From assembly GCF_029023725.1 (NCBI RefSeq), contig NZ_CP119075.1, forward strand, positions 4,893,501 to 4,957,500: 64,000 nt of DNA. Direction: 5' to 3'. How positions within the stretch are numbered: position 1 is the first letter of the stretch; every line of letters begins with the position of its first letter. This document shows positions 32,513 through 40,687 of this stretch, piece after piece. Under the pieces are notes generated by a model. That model was given only the letters and a program-made list of their open reading frames with translations, had not been told where the DNA came from and made no database searches. A program made the position numbers and the translations under genes. The stretch comes from Synoicihabitans lomoniglobus (GTDB lineage Bacteria; Verrucomicrobiota; Verrucomicrobiia; Opitutales; Opitutaceae).

Positions 32513-32926
32513 GAAAATTGGGGTGAAAAAAATGTATTCGGCAGACCATCACGGACCGCGAACGGGGCACGTAAAGAACCTCCGTTGTGAGTCCCTCACC
32601 TCCTACCGCAACGTAAATGTCCGGCCCGTTTCAACGTCCCCCAGACCAATGAAATTTCACGCCAAATTGCCCCGGATCTTTTAACCACAGCTGGATAAAG
32701 ATGGCCCCACTACCGTGACGCGATGAAGCCCGCTCCAATGGGAAAATGAAAACAAAACCGCTCCACCACCCCGCCGACCGCAGGTTTCACATCACAAACG
32801 CCACCGACCCGGTTACCCGGCGATTGCCCTACAACGATTCTGCCTCCCGGTCCTCCGCTCTTGTTACTTGATATCTGATACTTGTTACTTGAGCGGGATA
32901 GCCGGAGCTGGCTATCTCTGCTCCCT
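32513..32926. other. Divergent intergenic region between the symporter and glyS
   Basis: No gene is supported. It holds a half copy of the 109-bp repeat (32680-32733), a direct repeat CTTGTTACTTGA (two copies near 32862 and 32881), and a perfect hairpin GATAGCC/GGCTATC at 32897-32916 that ends 10 bp before the glyS ATG. The hairpin would lie in the glyS leader and may affect translation. Confidence 0.5.
32680..32733. repeat. Partial copy of the 109-bp interspersed repeat
   Basis: From TTTTAACCACAGCTGGATAA the sequence follows 14080-14133 with scattered differences (GATGGCCCCAC, then CGTGACGC and GATGAAGC). The right arm is missing. Confidence 0.5.
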
Positions 32927-34456
32927 ATGTCCACGCCTGCCGAGTCCTCCGCCAACCTCATGGAAGCCATTGTATCGCTCGCGAAGCGCCGCGGCTTCGT
33001 GTTCCAGTCGTCCGAAATCTACGGCGGCTACAACGGCTTCTTCGACTTCGGTCCCCTCGGCATCGAGCTCAAGAAGAACATCCGCGACTGCTGGTGGGAT
33101 GACATGGTGCGCCGCCGCGACGACATCGTCGGCATCGAGACCTCCATCATCATGCACCCCAAGGTCTGGCAGGCCTCCGGCCACGTCGACGGCTTCACCG
33201 ACCCGCTCGTGGACTGTAAAACGTCCAAACAACGTTACCGCGCCGACCAACTCTTTTTCGCCGCTGTCGTCGTCGACGGCACCACCCACGGCTACGTCTC
33301 GGCCCTCGAATCCGAAGACACCGCCGGCGAGCTCCAAACCGCCGCCGAGAAGGTGAAACGCAAACAAGCCCTGCAAGGCACGCTCGCCCCCGTCGAAGTG
33401 ATCGAATTCACCGAAGCCACGCCCGAGCAGATCCCGCTCATCCCTTCGCCCGCCACCGGCGAACCCGGTAGCCTCACCCCGCCCCGCGCGTTCAATATGA
33501 TGTTCGAGACCAACGTCGGCGCGCTGCGCGATGGTTCGTCGGTCTCCTACCTGCGCCCCGAGACCGCTCAGGGCATGTTTGTTGATTTCAAAAACGTCGT
33601 CGACACCGGCCGCGTGAAACTGCCCTTCGGCATTGCCCAGATCGGCAAGTCCTTCCGCAACGAAATCACCCCGCGCAACTTCATCTTCCGCTCCCGCGAG
33701 TTCGAGCAGATGGAGATGGAATACTTCATCCATGAAGACGCCGATTGGGAGACCGCCCACAAGGAATGGATCCAGTGGTGCTGGGACTGGCTCGTCTCCA
33801 TCGGCCTGCCCGAGTCGCACCTCAGTCTCTTCGATCACGAGAAGGCCAAGCTCGCCTTCTACTCCCGCGGCACGACGGACATCATGTTCAAATATCCGTT
33901 TGGCGTGCAGGAACTCTGGGGCATCGCCGCCCGCGGCAACTACGACCTCAACCAACACGCCAAAGCGTCCGGCAAGCCGCAGGAAATCTTCGACGAAGAC
34001 TCCAAAAAGAAGTTCGTGCCGCACGTCATCGAACCCGCCGTCGGCGTCGACCGCATCTTCCTCGCCGTGCTCGCCGCCGCCTACGCGGAGGAGGAAGTCA
34101 CCGACGACAAAGGCAAAACGGAGACCCGCACCGTGCTGCGCCTCTCGCCCAGAATTGCCCCGGTCAAAGTGGCCGTGTTGCCTCTCCTCAAGAACAAGGA
34201 AGTGCTCACGACCCGCGCCAAGGCCCTCTACAAAAAGCTCCAGCGCCGCTTTGCCGTATTCTACGACGAAGCCGGAGCGATCGGCCGCCGCTACCGTCGC
34301 CAGGACGAGATCGGCACCCCCTGGTGCGTGACCATCGACTTCGATACAATCGAGAAAGAAGGCGACACCTTCACCCTCCGCGAACGCGACTCCATGGCCC
34401 AACGCCGCGTGACCGAAGCCGAGCTCTTCGCCCTACTCGACGAACACGTCTACTAA
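32927..34456 (+). CDS. glyS: Glycyl-tRNA synthetase, dimeric type
   Basis: A 509-residue class II synthetase (single-chain homodimer type) that charges tRNA-Gly. Start at 32927 ([20 protein letters not shown]) rather than the longer 32882 frame. Motifs: [20 protein letters not shown] near the N-terminus, [40 protein letters not shown] (motif 2), [20 protein letters not shown] (motif 3 region), and the anticodon-binding domain from about 405 ([20 protein letters not shown]). A diverged copy of its last 60 bp lies at 40265-40324, beyond an accessory island. Confidence 0.96.
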   Translation: MSTPAESSANLMEAIVSLAKRRGFVFQSSEIYGGYNGFFDFGPLGIELKKNIRDCWWDDMVRRRDDIVGIETSIIMHPKVWQASGHVDGFTDPLVDCKTSKQRYRADQLFFAAVVVDGTTHGYVSALESEDTAGELQTAAEKVKRKQALQGTLAPVEVIEFTEATPEQIPLIPSPATGEPGSLTPPRAFNMMFETNVGALRDGSSVSYLRPETAQGMFVDFKNVVDTGRVKLPFGIAQIGKSFRNEITPRNFIFRSREFEQMEMEYFIHEDADWETAHKEWIQWCWDWLVSIGLPESHLSLFDHEKAKLAFYSRGTTDIMFKYPFGVQELWGIAARGNYDLNQHAKASGKPQEIFDEDSKKKFVPHVIEPAVGVDRIFLAVLAAAYAEEEVTDDKGKTETRTVLRLSPRIAPVKVAVLPLLKNKEVLTTRAKALYKKLQRRFAVFYDEAGAIGRRYRRQDEIGTPWCVTIDFDTIEKEGDTFTLRERDSMAQRRVTEAELFALLDEHVY

Positions 34457-34501
34457 GCTGAAACAAAGCCGCTGTTACGACTGTAGCCGCGGTCTCTATT
34501 G

Positions 34502-34518
34502 GCCCCAATCGTTGGGGC
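34502..34518 (+). other. Hairpin after glyS, without U-tract
   Basis: GCCCCAA (34502-34508) pairs with TTGGGGC (34512-34518). No T-run follows, unlike the terminator at 40353-40380 behind the second glyS 3' copy. Confidence 0.45.
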
Positions 34519-34568
34519 AATCCGCGCATACCATCTCACCCGCCAGAATACGGCCACGCCCACGCTGC

Positions 34569-34600
34569 TTGACTTTCACGTAAACGTCATCATATGACGT
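34569..34600 (+). promoter_or_regulatory. vapBC promoter and overlapping operator
   Basis: TTGACT (34569-34574) and TATGAC (34593-34598) give a -35/-10 pair with 18-bp spacing. A perfect 7-bp inverted repeat, ACGTCAT/ATGACGT with a 3-bp centre (34584-34600), covers the -10 and ends 4 bp before the vapB ATG. This is the expected layout for autoregulation by the ribbon-helix-helix antitoxin. Confidence 0.7.
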
Positions 34601-34604
34601 CATC

Positions 34605-34823
34605 ATGAGAACCATCATCGAACTCCCTGACGATCAGGTGACGGCACTGGCCGAACTGTGCGACCGGGAAAAGATCTCCCGTGCCGAGGCCATCCGACGC
34701 GCTGTCGATGTGATGCTCACCGAGAAGCAGGTCCTCTCCCGCGACGCGGCTTTCGGTGCGTGGGCCCAACGCGGCGACAGCCGCACCGCCGTGGATGGCC
34801 TCCGGGAAGAGTGGAACCGGTGA
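34605..34823 (+). CDS. Ribbon-helix-helix antitoxin, VapB-type
   Basis: A 72-residue protein: MRTIIELPDDQVTALAELCD, then REKISRAEAIRRAVDVMLTE, a CopG-like ribbon-helix-helix, and a C-terminal toxin-binding tail (FGAWAQRGDSRTAVDGLREE). Its stop overlaps the toxin GTG start by 4 bp. It probably binds the palindrome 4 bp upstream of its own start and neutralises the PIN-domain toxin. Confidence 0.88.
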   Translation: MRTIIELPDDQVTALAELCDREKISRAEAIRRAVDVMLTEKQVLSRDAAFGAWAQRGDSRTAVDGLREEWNR

Positions 34824-35185
34824 AGGCCGTCATCGATAGCGACGTTCTGATCGACTACCTTCAAGGGGTGACGGCCGCCCGTGAAGAGCTGATCCGCTAC
34901 GGTCGACCCTGCTACTCGATCATTTCCTACATGGAGCTCTTGGTCGGTGCCCAAACCACTGCGGAACGCCAGGCGGCAGAGGCACTGCTCGCCTCGCTGG
35001 AGCGGGTGGAGCTGAGCGAAAGAGTCGCCCGTCGTGCGGTAGAGTTGCGCCAAAATCTCCGCCTCAAGCTTCCCGACGCCATCGTGCTCGCCAGCGCCGA
35101 AACCGAAGGCTGTATTCTCGTAACCCGCAACACCCGCGATTTCCCCGCCAACGACCCGCGAGTCCGCTTCCCCTACGCGGTCTGA
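34820..35185 (+). CDS. PIN-domain toxin, VapC-type
   Basis: A 121-residue protein from GTG 34820. PIN acidic residues are seen in MKAVIDSDVLIDYLQG, SIISYMELLVGAQ, KLPDAIVLASAE and VTRNTRDFPAND, so the nuclease site looks complete. VapC toxins cleave tRNA or rRNA. It sits directly behind glyS at the edge of the island, where a toxin-antitoxin pair would favour retention of the inserted DNA. The target is unknown. Confidence 0.9.
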   Translation: MKAVIDSDVLIDYLQGVTAAREELIRYGRPCYSIISYMELLVGAQTTAERQAAEALLASLERVELSERVARRAVELRQNLRLKLPDAIVLASAETEGCILVTRNTRDFPANDPRVRFPYAV

Positions 35186-35235
35186 TCGACCCGGGTCCTT
35201 CCACCCGGCAATCGATCCAGACCCAAGACTTGGGG

Positions 35236-35290
35236 CAATTCGATGGGGTCGTTCCAATTCGATGGGGTCGTTCCAATTCGATGGGGTCGG
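35236..35290 (+). repeat. Three tandem 19-bp repeats, GGGTC-type border tag
   Basis: CAATTCGATGGGGTCGTTC occurs at 35236-35254 and 35255-35273. A third, cut copy at 35274-35290 runs into the left end of the MITE at 35291. The same AATTCGATGGGGTCGG leader stands before the second MITE, now at 38383-38398. Confidence 0.85.
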
Positions 35291-35480
35291 GTCGTTACTT
35301 GTTAACACTGGCTGCTTCGATGGAAATAAACTCGCAATGGGCCCGAGATGATCGCTCGGAGAATTCTCCATCGAACCCAATAACCGAAAGCTCCACGTCC
35401 CCGCGTATCCTTGTGCGATATCGCTTACTCAGGGCCTGTAGCCGACATTTGAGTCCTTCCTAGTGTTAACAAGTAACGAC
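35291..35480. mobile_element. 190-bp MITE, copy 1
   Basis: Perfect 19-bp terminal inverted repeats, GTCGTTACTTGTTAACACT and complement (35291-35309, 35462-35480), enclose about 150 bp with no ORF. An internal palindrome GGAGAATTCTCC is conserved. A second copy with about 85 percent identity by eye lies at 39935-40126. No transposase with these ends is in the window. Confidence 0.85.
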
Positions 35481-35788
35481 TTGACCCTTACGGCAAACCC
35501 ACTTACGACCAAGGTTAGGAAATGTCCCAGCACAAGACTCTCGCCGCCGATCTCGGTCTCAAAGTCTTCTTCTGTCACCTACACAGTCCTTGGGAACGTG
35601 GCACCTGCGAAAGCCAAAACGGTCATATCCGCCACTACCTGCCCAAAGGCACCGACCTCTCCGCTGTCTTCTATCAGCAACTCAGCGCCTATCAGGAAAT
35701 GCTCAACGAGCGCCCTCGAAAAATCCTCGGATGGAAGTCTCCCGCACAATGCTTCCAGGATCTTATATCATCTCTTTCTTCAAACTGA
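35481..35788 (+). pseudogene. IS30-family transposase remnant with internal TAG
   Basis: From the MITE edge the frame reads DPYGKPTYDQG, TAG (35516-35518), then EMSQHKTLAADLGLKVFFCH and LHSPWERGTCESQNGHIRHY to LNERPRKILGWKSPAQCF. This is the C-terminal third of an IS30-type transposase, including the catalytic Glu in CESQNG. The N-terminal two thirds are absent and the remaining part is broken by an amber codon. Confidence 0.85.
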
Positions 35789-35841
35789 TCCTTGAATCTG
35801 TCGTATGAGATGGATTCTGTTCTAAAGTCATTGGATTGCCT

Positions 35842-36732
35842 GTGAAAAATGTAATTTACTTCGCTTTTGCGGCAGCTTTATTTGGTTGTAGAGAAGTAAA
35901 ATATAGTAATAATTTTCCGGCGGGCTCTAATGATTCGTTGGAGGAAGTTCTTATTGATGCAGCTGCAGCAAATGACGTCGATTTGGTCAAAAAGACGCTT
36001 AGTATCGAAAAATTTGTGATGTCTCAAGAATTAGGGGGGCGTGCTCTTTGGGCAGCATATCTAAATGACTCGAAAGAGAGTTTTACTGATTTATTGGGTT
36101 ATCATGCTGATCCTAATTATAAAAATGGTTGGCGTGCTTTGTTGGTTGATTCTATTTTAAATGATAGAGATTTTTATTTTGAGAGTCTTATTTCGGAGGC
36201 GGATAATTTGGATCTGAATTTGAAAGTAGACGGTCGGCCGGTGGTTTTTTATTCTTTACTGGATACTCGACTAAAGTATCTAAAGGAATTATTAGACTCA
36301 GGTGTTAATGTAAACACTACCAGTGATGCCGGTGTGACTCCCCTTTTTCGGGCGGCGACGGTAAATCAATTTGAAGTCGTTTACTATTTGTTAAAGCGTG
36401 ATGCTGATCCGTTTTGGAGAGATTCCTCTGGTCGAGACATCGCTTCACGAATTTATAACTATTCGTTTGAATTAGATCCGCGAAGAACCGAGTTGTTAGA
36501 AAGAATAAATAGTTTATTGCGTGAAAAGCATAACATCGATCTGGATGGAGGTGTGATTTCGGATTCCGTCGTAAGAAATTTTGATGAAGCAACGGGCAAG
36601 ATTCCTCCAATGTGGTTAAAAAATTCGGGCGGAAGTAGCCCTGCTAAACTGAATCCGTTGTGGATTTCACAATTTCCGGACGAGTATCAAAAGTGGTATA
36701 ATTCTCCCGCTAACTTTAAACGCAAGGAATGA
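35842..36732 (+). CDS. Ankyrin-repeat lipoprotein, AT-rich
   Basis: A 296-residue protein. GTG 35842 gives MKNVIYFAFAAALFGCREVK with lipobox LFGC (Cys 16); a TTG at 35836 adds two residues. Ankyrin-like repeats occupy about 30-230: IDAAAANDVDLVKKTLSIEK, DLLGYHADPNYKNGWRALLV, LKELLDSGVNVNTTSDAGVT and PLFRAATVNQFEVVYYLLKR. Composition is strongly AT-rich compared with resident genes, indicating transfer. Exported ankyrin proteins bind protein partners; none is identifiable. It lies between an IS30 remnant and an IS4 element. Confidence 0.8.
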   Translation: MKNVIYFAFAAALFGCREVKYSNNFPAGSNDSLEEVLIDAAAANDVDLVKKTLSIEKFVMSQELGGRALWAAYLNDSKESFTDLLGYHADPNYKNGWRALLVDSILNDRDFYFESLISEADNLDLNLKVDGRPVVFYSLLDTRLKYLKELLDSGVNVNTTSDAGVTPLFRAATVNQFEVVYYLLKRDADPFWRDSSGRDIASRIYNYSFELDPRRTELLERINSLLREKHNIDLDGGVISDSVVRNFDEATGKIPPMWLKNSGGSSPAKLNPLWISQFPDEYQKWYNSPANFKRKE

Positions 36733-36774
36733 AATACGACGACCTGGGTATGAACTAGTCTATATTGGGGAATT

Positions 36775-38378
36775 CAACGGTGTCCGGATATAGAGTCATA
36801 AGTAACTTTCCATGCGCAGCTTAAATAGCGGATAGGCATCCTCCCAGGGGATCTTGTAGCGCAAGGCATTGCGGACGGTGCGGATAAACTGGCACGTCAG
36901 GGCGAAGGCATAACGCACGTTATTTTGAGCGGGCACCTGCTTGTCGGGAGGTAGCTTGTCGCGACGCTTCTTCTGCCGATCGATGACCTTGGTTTCGCTC
37001 AGACCGGTATGTTCGAGTCTGGCCAGTAACACGGTCAGCAGGTTGTGCAGCAAGGCGACGAAGTGAGCCTGCATGAGCGCGGCGGTATCGCCGGTGCCCC
37101 ACGCCTTGGTGACGCCGAGCCGGTTTTTAAAGACATCGTAGGCCTTTTCGATCTTCCAGCGCAGGAAGTAGAGCAGCGCGATGAGGCCGGGACGCAGATG
37201 GTTGCATGTGGTGATAAATACCAGGTCCTTGCCGGTGGCCGGATCGCGATAGTGGATACGACGAAGCGCGGCGTTGCTGTAGCCCGCGTGATCGTCAGAG
37301 ACCACGCCGCGGTTGATCGGGTCATCGGGATCAAACCCGCAGGGACCGTAAATCATCGGTTCCATGTTTTCCTTTTCCCTGGTGATGATCATGGCGTGGC
37401 GATGGATCTTTTCGAGCACCCAGTAGAGATTGTTCACGTAAGCGGGATCGGCGACGATGATGGGCATCAGCTGGCGTGGCTCACCCTGCAACCATCGCTG
37501 CCAGTTTTCCTTAAACACGGGCCACTCGTGACGTCGTTTGGCGTCTCCTTGGAAGCGCGCCAAGGGCCGCATCAGCCCCCGATGCAGACAGAGTCCATAG
37601 ATCATGCCCGAAGCGACATAGCGACCTTTGCCGTCGCGCTCAGAGTGGGTGGCATGAGCGATCTGATGTCCATCCACAGCCCATACGGGATGATCATTGA
37701 GTTCCTCAAACTCAGCCAACCAGTCCCGGTCGCCCAACTCCCGATCAAAATACTGATAACTCTTGGTCGCGACCTCGGTGAGCATCTCCAGCCGGCGCTT
37801 TGATTTGAACGCATCAAACCACGTGCTCCGAGGCAGCGACTCGGCCTGATCGGCCCGGGCCTGCAAAAACGCCCGGCCTGACTCATCAGCATCAAGTGCG
37901 CGCATCACGCCCCAGGTCAAAAAGCGTTCGTCGCTTAATCCGGTGTTTTGCTTACGCCGGTTGCGCACGTAGTGCGCGAGCAGATGATGAGCTGGCGCCA
38001 TGAACGTCTCGTCGACCAGAGGATTGGAGGAAAAGGTCATGCCAATACCCTGACTAATGACGCATGCATTGACGAAAATATAACTAATTATTATACAACA
38101 TGATAAATAGCCTGTAGCAGCAATAACCACACAACAATGCGATTTGCTAAATCAACCCGAGATCTTCGCTTCCTGGCCCCAAGAGACCCACTACACGCTG
38201 CTTTAGAGGTCCGCATTGCGGTCGCCGGACCTAGATGAAACTACCGATCCACGCTACGGCGTGCATCGGCTCACGCACCGAAAGTGACTTGGGCGGCAAT
38301 TGAGATCGATCTCGGCGCCCTCAAGCATCATAAGTGCCCAACTATCAACGGCTTAGCCCCACGATCCGGACACCGTTG
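36775..38378 (-). mobile_element. IS4-family element B (1.6 kb) with target duplication
   Basis: Ends are a perfect 15-bp inverted repeat, CAACGGTGTCCGGAT (36775-36789) and complement (38364-38378). GGGGAATT, or GGGGAATTC if one base is shared, stands directly outside both ends (36767 and 38379), an 8-9 bp target duplication. The right 320 bp between transposase start and the end carry no gene that I recognise. Confidence 0.92.
36796..38040 (-). CDS. IS4-family transposase (element B)
   Basis: A 414-residue DDE transposase. The start at 38040 (MTFSSNPLVDETFMAPAHHL) is preferred to 38130, whose extra residues are unlike the family. DDE blocks: HPVWAVDGHQIAHATHSE, PIIVADPAYVNNLYWVLEK and LLYFLRWKIEKAYDVFKNRL (Y-x-x-R-W-x-I-E). 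No interruption was found, so the element may be mobile. Confidence 0.9.
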   Translation of the reverse strand: MTFSSNPLVDETFMAPAHHLLAHYVRNRRKQNTGLSDERFLTWGVMRALDADESGRAFLQARADQAESLPRSTWFDAFKSKRRLEMLTEVATKSYQYFDRELGDRDWLAEFEELNDHPVWAVDGHQIAHATHSERDGKGRYVASGMIYGLCLHRGLMRPLARFQGDAKRRHEWPVFKENWQRWLQGEPRQLMPIIVADPAYVNNLYWVLEKIHRHAMIITREKENMEPMIYGPCGFDPDDPINRGVVSDDHAGYSNAALRRIHYRDPATGKDLVFITTCNHLRPGLIALLYFLRWKIEKAYDVFKNRLGVTKAWGTGDTAALMQAHFVALLHNLLTVLLARLEHTGLSETKVIDRQKKRRDKLPPDKQVPAQNNVRYAFALTCQFIRTVRNALRYKIPWEDAYPLFKLRMESYL

Positions 38379-38402
38379 GGGGAATTCGATGGGGTCGGGT
38401 CG

Positions 38403-39927
38403 GAATGGCGCTTAGTTAAGGGGGGTGATCGTCTCTTATTGTCGCCGTGATATGGATACACGCATGTGGTGCCGAGGTTTGGTCATCAGTTGGTAGACTT
38501 TGGGTCTGCGTTTGATGGCGCGCGGTTCACTGCGATGGGGTCGGTCGGGCACGAGGTCGGCGGCGAGCGCGAGCAACAACTCCTCGAAGCGTTGGGCAGC
38601 CTGCCGGGCGTTGGTGGCAAATAATGGAGCAAAGGCGCGCAGCGTGCTCACCGTGCCCTTGAACGACAGGCGCGCGGGTGGCACGTCGTGCTGCCGGGCG
38701 GCCTCCAGCATGAGCAAGCGCACCACGTTGTAAGCGATGGCCTGGAGGTGGACTTCCTTCTCGATCATCTCGGGGGTTTGCGTGCGCAACACATCGAGTC
38801 CGAGCGTGGTCTTAATATCGCGGAAGTGCAGTTCCACCTGCCAGCGGCGCAGGTAAAGTTCGGCAATAACCGCGTCGGGATACTTTGCTTCATCGAGCAG
38901 CGTGGTCACCACCGCGATGCGGTCGGTGCGAAAGCCCGGCACTGCGGCGCGGAAGCGCACCACGCGCAACGTCAGGCTCTGCGGCAACTCGTTCCACAAG
39001 CATTTTCCCCACCGCCCCTGCCGCTGGGGCTTGGGCCAGCAGACCTCGCCGGTGCCGGTCCGACGCGCTTGATGCAGGCGCATCACCACGTCCACGCCTT
39101 TTCGGTGCAAAAGACTAATCAGTCCCCAGTTACAAAACCCTCGATCGGCCAGTAAGACCTCACCTTGCTTCACCCAGCCAATCAACTGACGGGCCAAGGG
39201 TGCCTCGTGAGCCTTCCATGATGAGAGGACAAACTTCACTAAATGGCCGGTGGCCAATGAAAACAGCCCGACCATCTGTCCCGTCGGAAAACCACACCCT
39301 TTGCGCTGACCGCCAGCGTAGGGATAGACTTTCCGATTGGCGGCGGTGTCGGGCATCGAAAGCCCGCCGCCGTCGATCACCTTGACCGTATGGCCCAACC
39401 ATTGGTCCTCGGTGCGGCTGCGCAGAAGAGCCATCTCGGCGAGCTGGTTAAAGGCGGTGCGCAATACCGCAATCGGCAACCGCGAACGGGCCTGACAATA
39501 ACCTCCGGTGGCGTCGTCGACCGCCGTGGCCGACCCGGCCTTCAAATGCCACGCCTGGACTCGACGCACTGCGTCACGGCAGCTCGCTCCGCGTTGCAGC
39601 ACTTGCCCCAGAAACGCGCAAAAGGTGACCCACGGCGTATAGATCCGGTCGCGCTTACCCACCCCAGCGAACGTGGCAGGAGCAATGAAACGCGCCAGCA
39701 ACGCCGCCAACCCATCAAGCTTGAGTGCGCGACCGCTCAGAGCGCCGGCACCCCGCTTCGACGAGCTCCCGCACAAACGATGACAAAACCCTGGCAGATA
39801 CAACGTGTTGATCTTCATGGATTTGCATTACTAAATGCCCCACGCTACATCAAGTTGATAATCAACTATTTATGAAATCATTCCCGTGAATCCATCTTGC
39901 CGCTTTCCCGCTAACTAAGCGCCATTC
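38403..39927 (-). mobile_element. IS4-family element A (1.5 kb), intact, with 11-bp target duplication
   Basis: Inverted ends GAATGGCGCTTAGTTA at 38403 and its complement ending at 39927. GGGTCGGGTCG is present on both sides (38392-38402, 39928-39938), an exact 11-bp target duplication typical of IS4-type elements. The insertion point is 4 bp inside the left end of the second MITE. A 294-bp fragment of the same element lies at 2868-3161. Confidence 0.95.
38436..39818 (-). CDS. IS4-family transposase (element A)
   Basis: A 460-residue DDE transposase. VKVIDGGGLSMPDTAANRKV supplies the first Asp, EVLLADRGFCNWGLISLLH the second, and ELYLRRWQVELHFRDIKTTL the Y-x-x-R-W-x-x-E block. No stop or frameshift is present. 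The last ~85 codons match the truncated copy near 3 kb without visible difference, so the family has moved recently. Confidence 0.95.
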   Translation of the reverse strand: MKINTLYLPGFCHRLCGSSSKRGAGALSGRALKLDGLAALLARFIAPATFAGVGKRDRIYTPWVTFCAFLGQVLQRGASCRDAVRRVQAWHLKAGSATAVDDATGGYCQARSRLPIAVLRTAFNQLAEMALLRSRTEDQWLGHTVKVIDGGGLSMPDTAANRKVYPYAGGQRKGCGFPTGQMVGLFSLATGHLVKFVLSSWKAHEAPLARQLIGWVKQGEVLLADRGFCNWGLISLLHRKGVDVVMRLHQARRTGTGEVCWPKPQRQGRWGKCLWNELPQSLTLRVVRFRAAVPGFRTDRIAVVTTLLDEAKYPDAVIAELYLRRWQVELHFRDIKTTLGLDVLRTQTPEMIEKEVHLQAIAYNVVRLLMLEAARQHDVPPARLSFKGTVSTLRAFAPLFATNARQAAQRFEELLLALAADLVPDRPHRSEPRAIKRRPKVYQLMTKPRHHMRVSISRRQ

Positions 39928-39934
39928 GGGTCGG

Positions 39935-40126
39935 GTCGTTACTTGTTAACACTGACTGCTTCGGTGGAGATAAACTCGCGATGGATCCGGGATGGTCGCT
40001 CGGAGAATTCTCCATCCAACCAAACAACCGAAAGCTCCATCAACCCCCGTATGCTTTTGTGTGACATCGCCTACTCAGAGCCTGTAGCCGGCATTTGAGT
40101 CCTTCCTAGTGTTAACAAGTAACGAC
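39935..40126. mobile_element. 192-bp MITE, copy 2
   Basis: The same 19-bp terminal inverted repeat as copy 1, with internal differences spread along its length. Its left end is interrupted by IS4 element A four bases in; the missing leader AATTCGATGGGGTCGG stands on the far side of that element. Confidence 0.85.
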
Positions 40127-40264
40127 ATGACCGTTTAAGGAAGGGTCCCGAACGCGTAGGAGACCGTCGCAGGAAATCCGGTAACAATACAAAGACGGTT
40201 GGGCATCGAGCCGACGATGAGGGTCGCCATCGCGGCGACGTTGCGCAGGATCACGCTCGCGATA

Positions 40265-40324
40265 GCCCAACGCCGCGTGACCGAAGCCGAGCTGTGCGCC
40301 CTGCTCGACGAGCACGTCTACTGA
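40265..40324 (+). pseudogene. Duplicated 3' end of glyS
   Basis: Sixty bases align without gaps to 34397-34456, the end of glyS, with five mismatches. They encode [19 protein letters not shown] and a stop. Similarity continues weakly past the stop (GTAGCCG at both). No upstream glyS sequence is present. The copy is followed by a good terminator, which the intact glyS lacks. Confidence 0.9.
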
Positions 40325-40352
40325 GCCGAATAGCGGCCGTTTCATAACTGTA

Positions 40353-40380
40353 GCCGGGGTCGTCACGACCTCGGCTTTTT
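40353..40380 (+). terminator. Intrinsic terminator behind the glyS 3' copy
   Basis: GCCGGGGTCG (40353-40362) pairs with CGACCTCGGC (40366-40375) with one G-U pair and a 3-nt loop, followed by five T residues. A closely similar terminator lies at 43943-43969. Confidence 0.85.
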
Positions 40381-40460
40381 GTTGTGACCAATCCGCCTCC
40401 TACGGCGGCGGTATTCTCTCGGCTCCACCACTCCCAAATCCGTGGATGCAAAAATGCGCC

Positions 40461-40511
40461 ATCGGGCAAAATGCCTTTAATCTAGTAATCCATGTAGGCA
40501 TTTCGCCCGAT
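40461..40511. repeat. 16-bp inverted repeat in the mlaA upstream region
   Basis: ATCGGGCAAAATGCCT (40461-40476) and AGGCATTTCGCCCGAT (40496-40511) are complementary except at one base, with a 19-bp centre. The centre contains TTAATCTAGTAAT, also present at 25900-25912 in the AbrB-like promoter of the IS701-like element. The surrounding gap from 40381 to 40687 holds no gene that I can support. Confidence 0.6.
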
Positions 40512-40687
40512 TTTGCTATTAGCCTCCCTCGATAAGATACATAACTAAATAAACCATTGTAACTTATGCATACCTATCCTCGGCGGCACGGTAAACGCAA
40601 TATGATGATCCAAACGGCAATTGCGTCGTGCAGTAGTTTAAATCCAACCCATCGCCGATGCTCACGACTCCCCATTCCCATCACGCC

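Noticed and set aside
32912..34402. 496-codon minus-strand frame opposite glyS
   Set aside because: Shadow of the highly conserved synthetase; Gly/Ala/Val/Asp-rich translation without a domain.
9777..35518. Two in-frame TAG codons (9777-9779 and 35516-35518) as possible amber recoding
   Set aside because: Both lie in genes with other signs of decay or mobility, and intact genes in the window show no internal TAG. No pyrrolysine-type gene is visible.
38041..38363. Long non-coding right end of IS4 element B as a possible passenger gene
   Set aside because: No frame with credible codon use or motif. Kept as part of the element.
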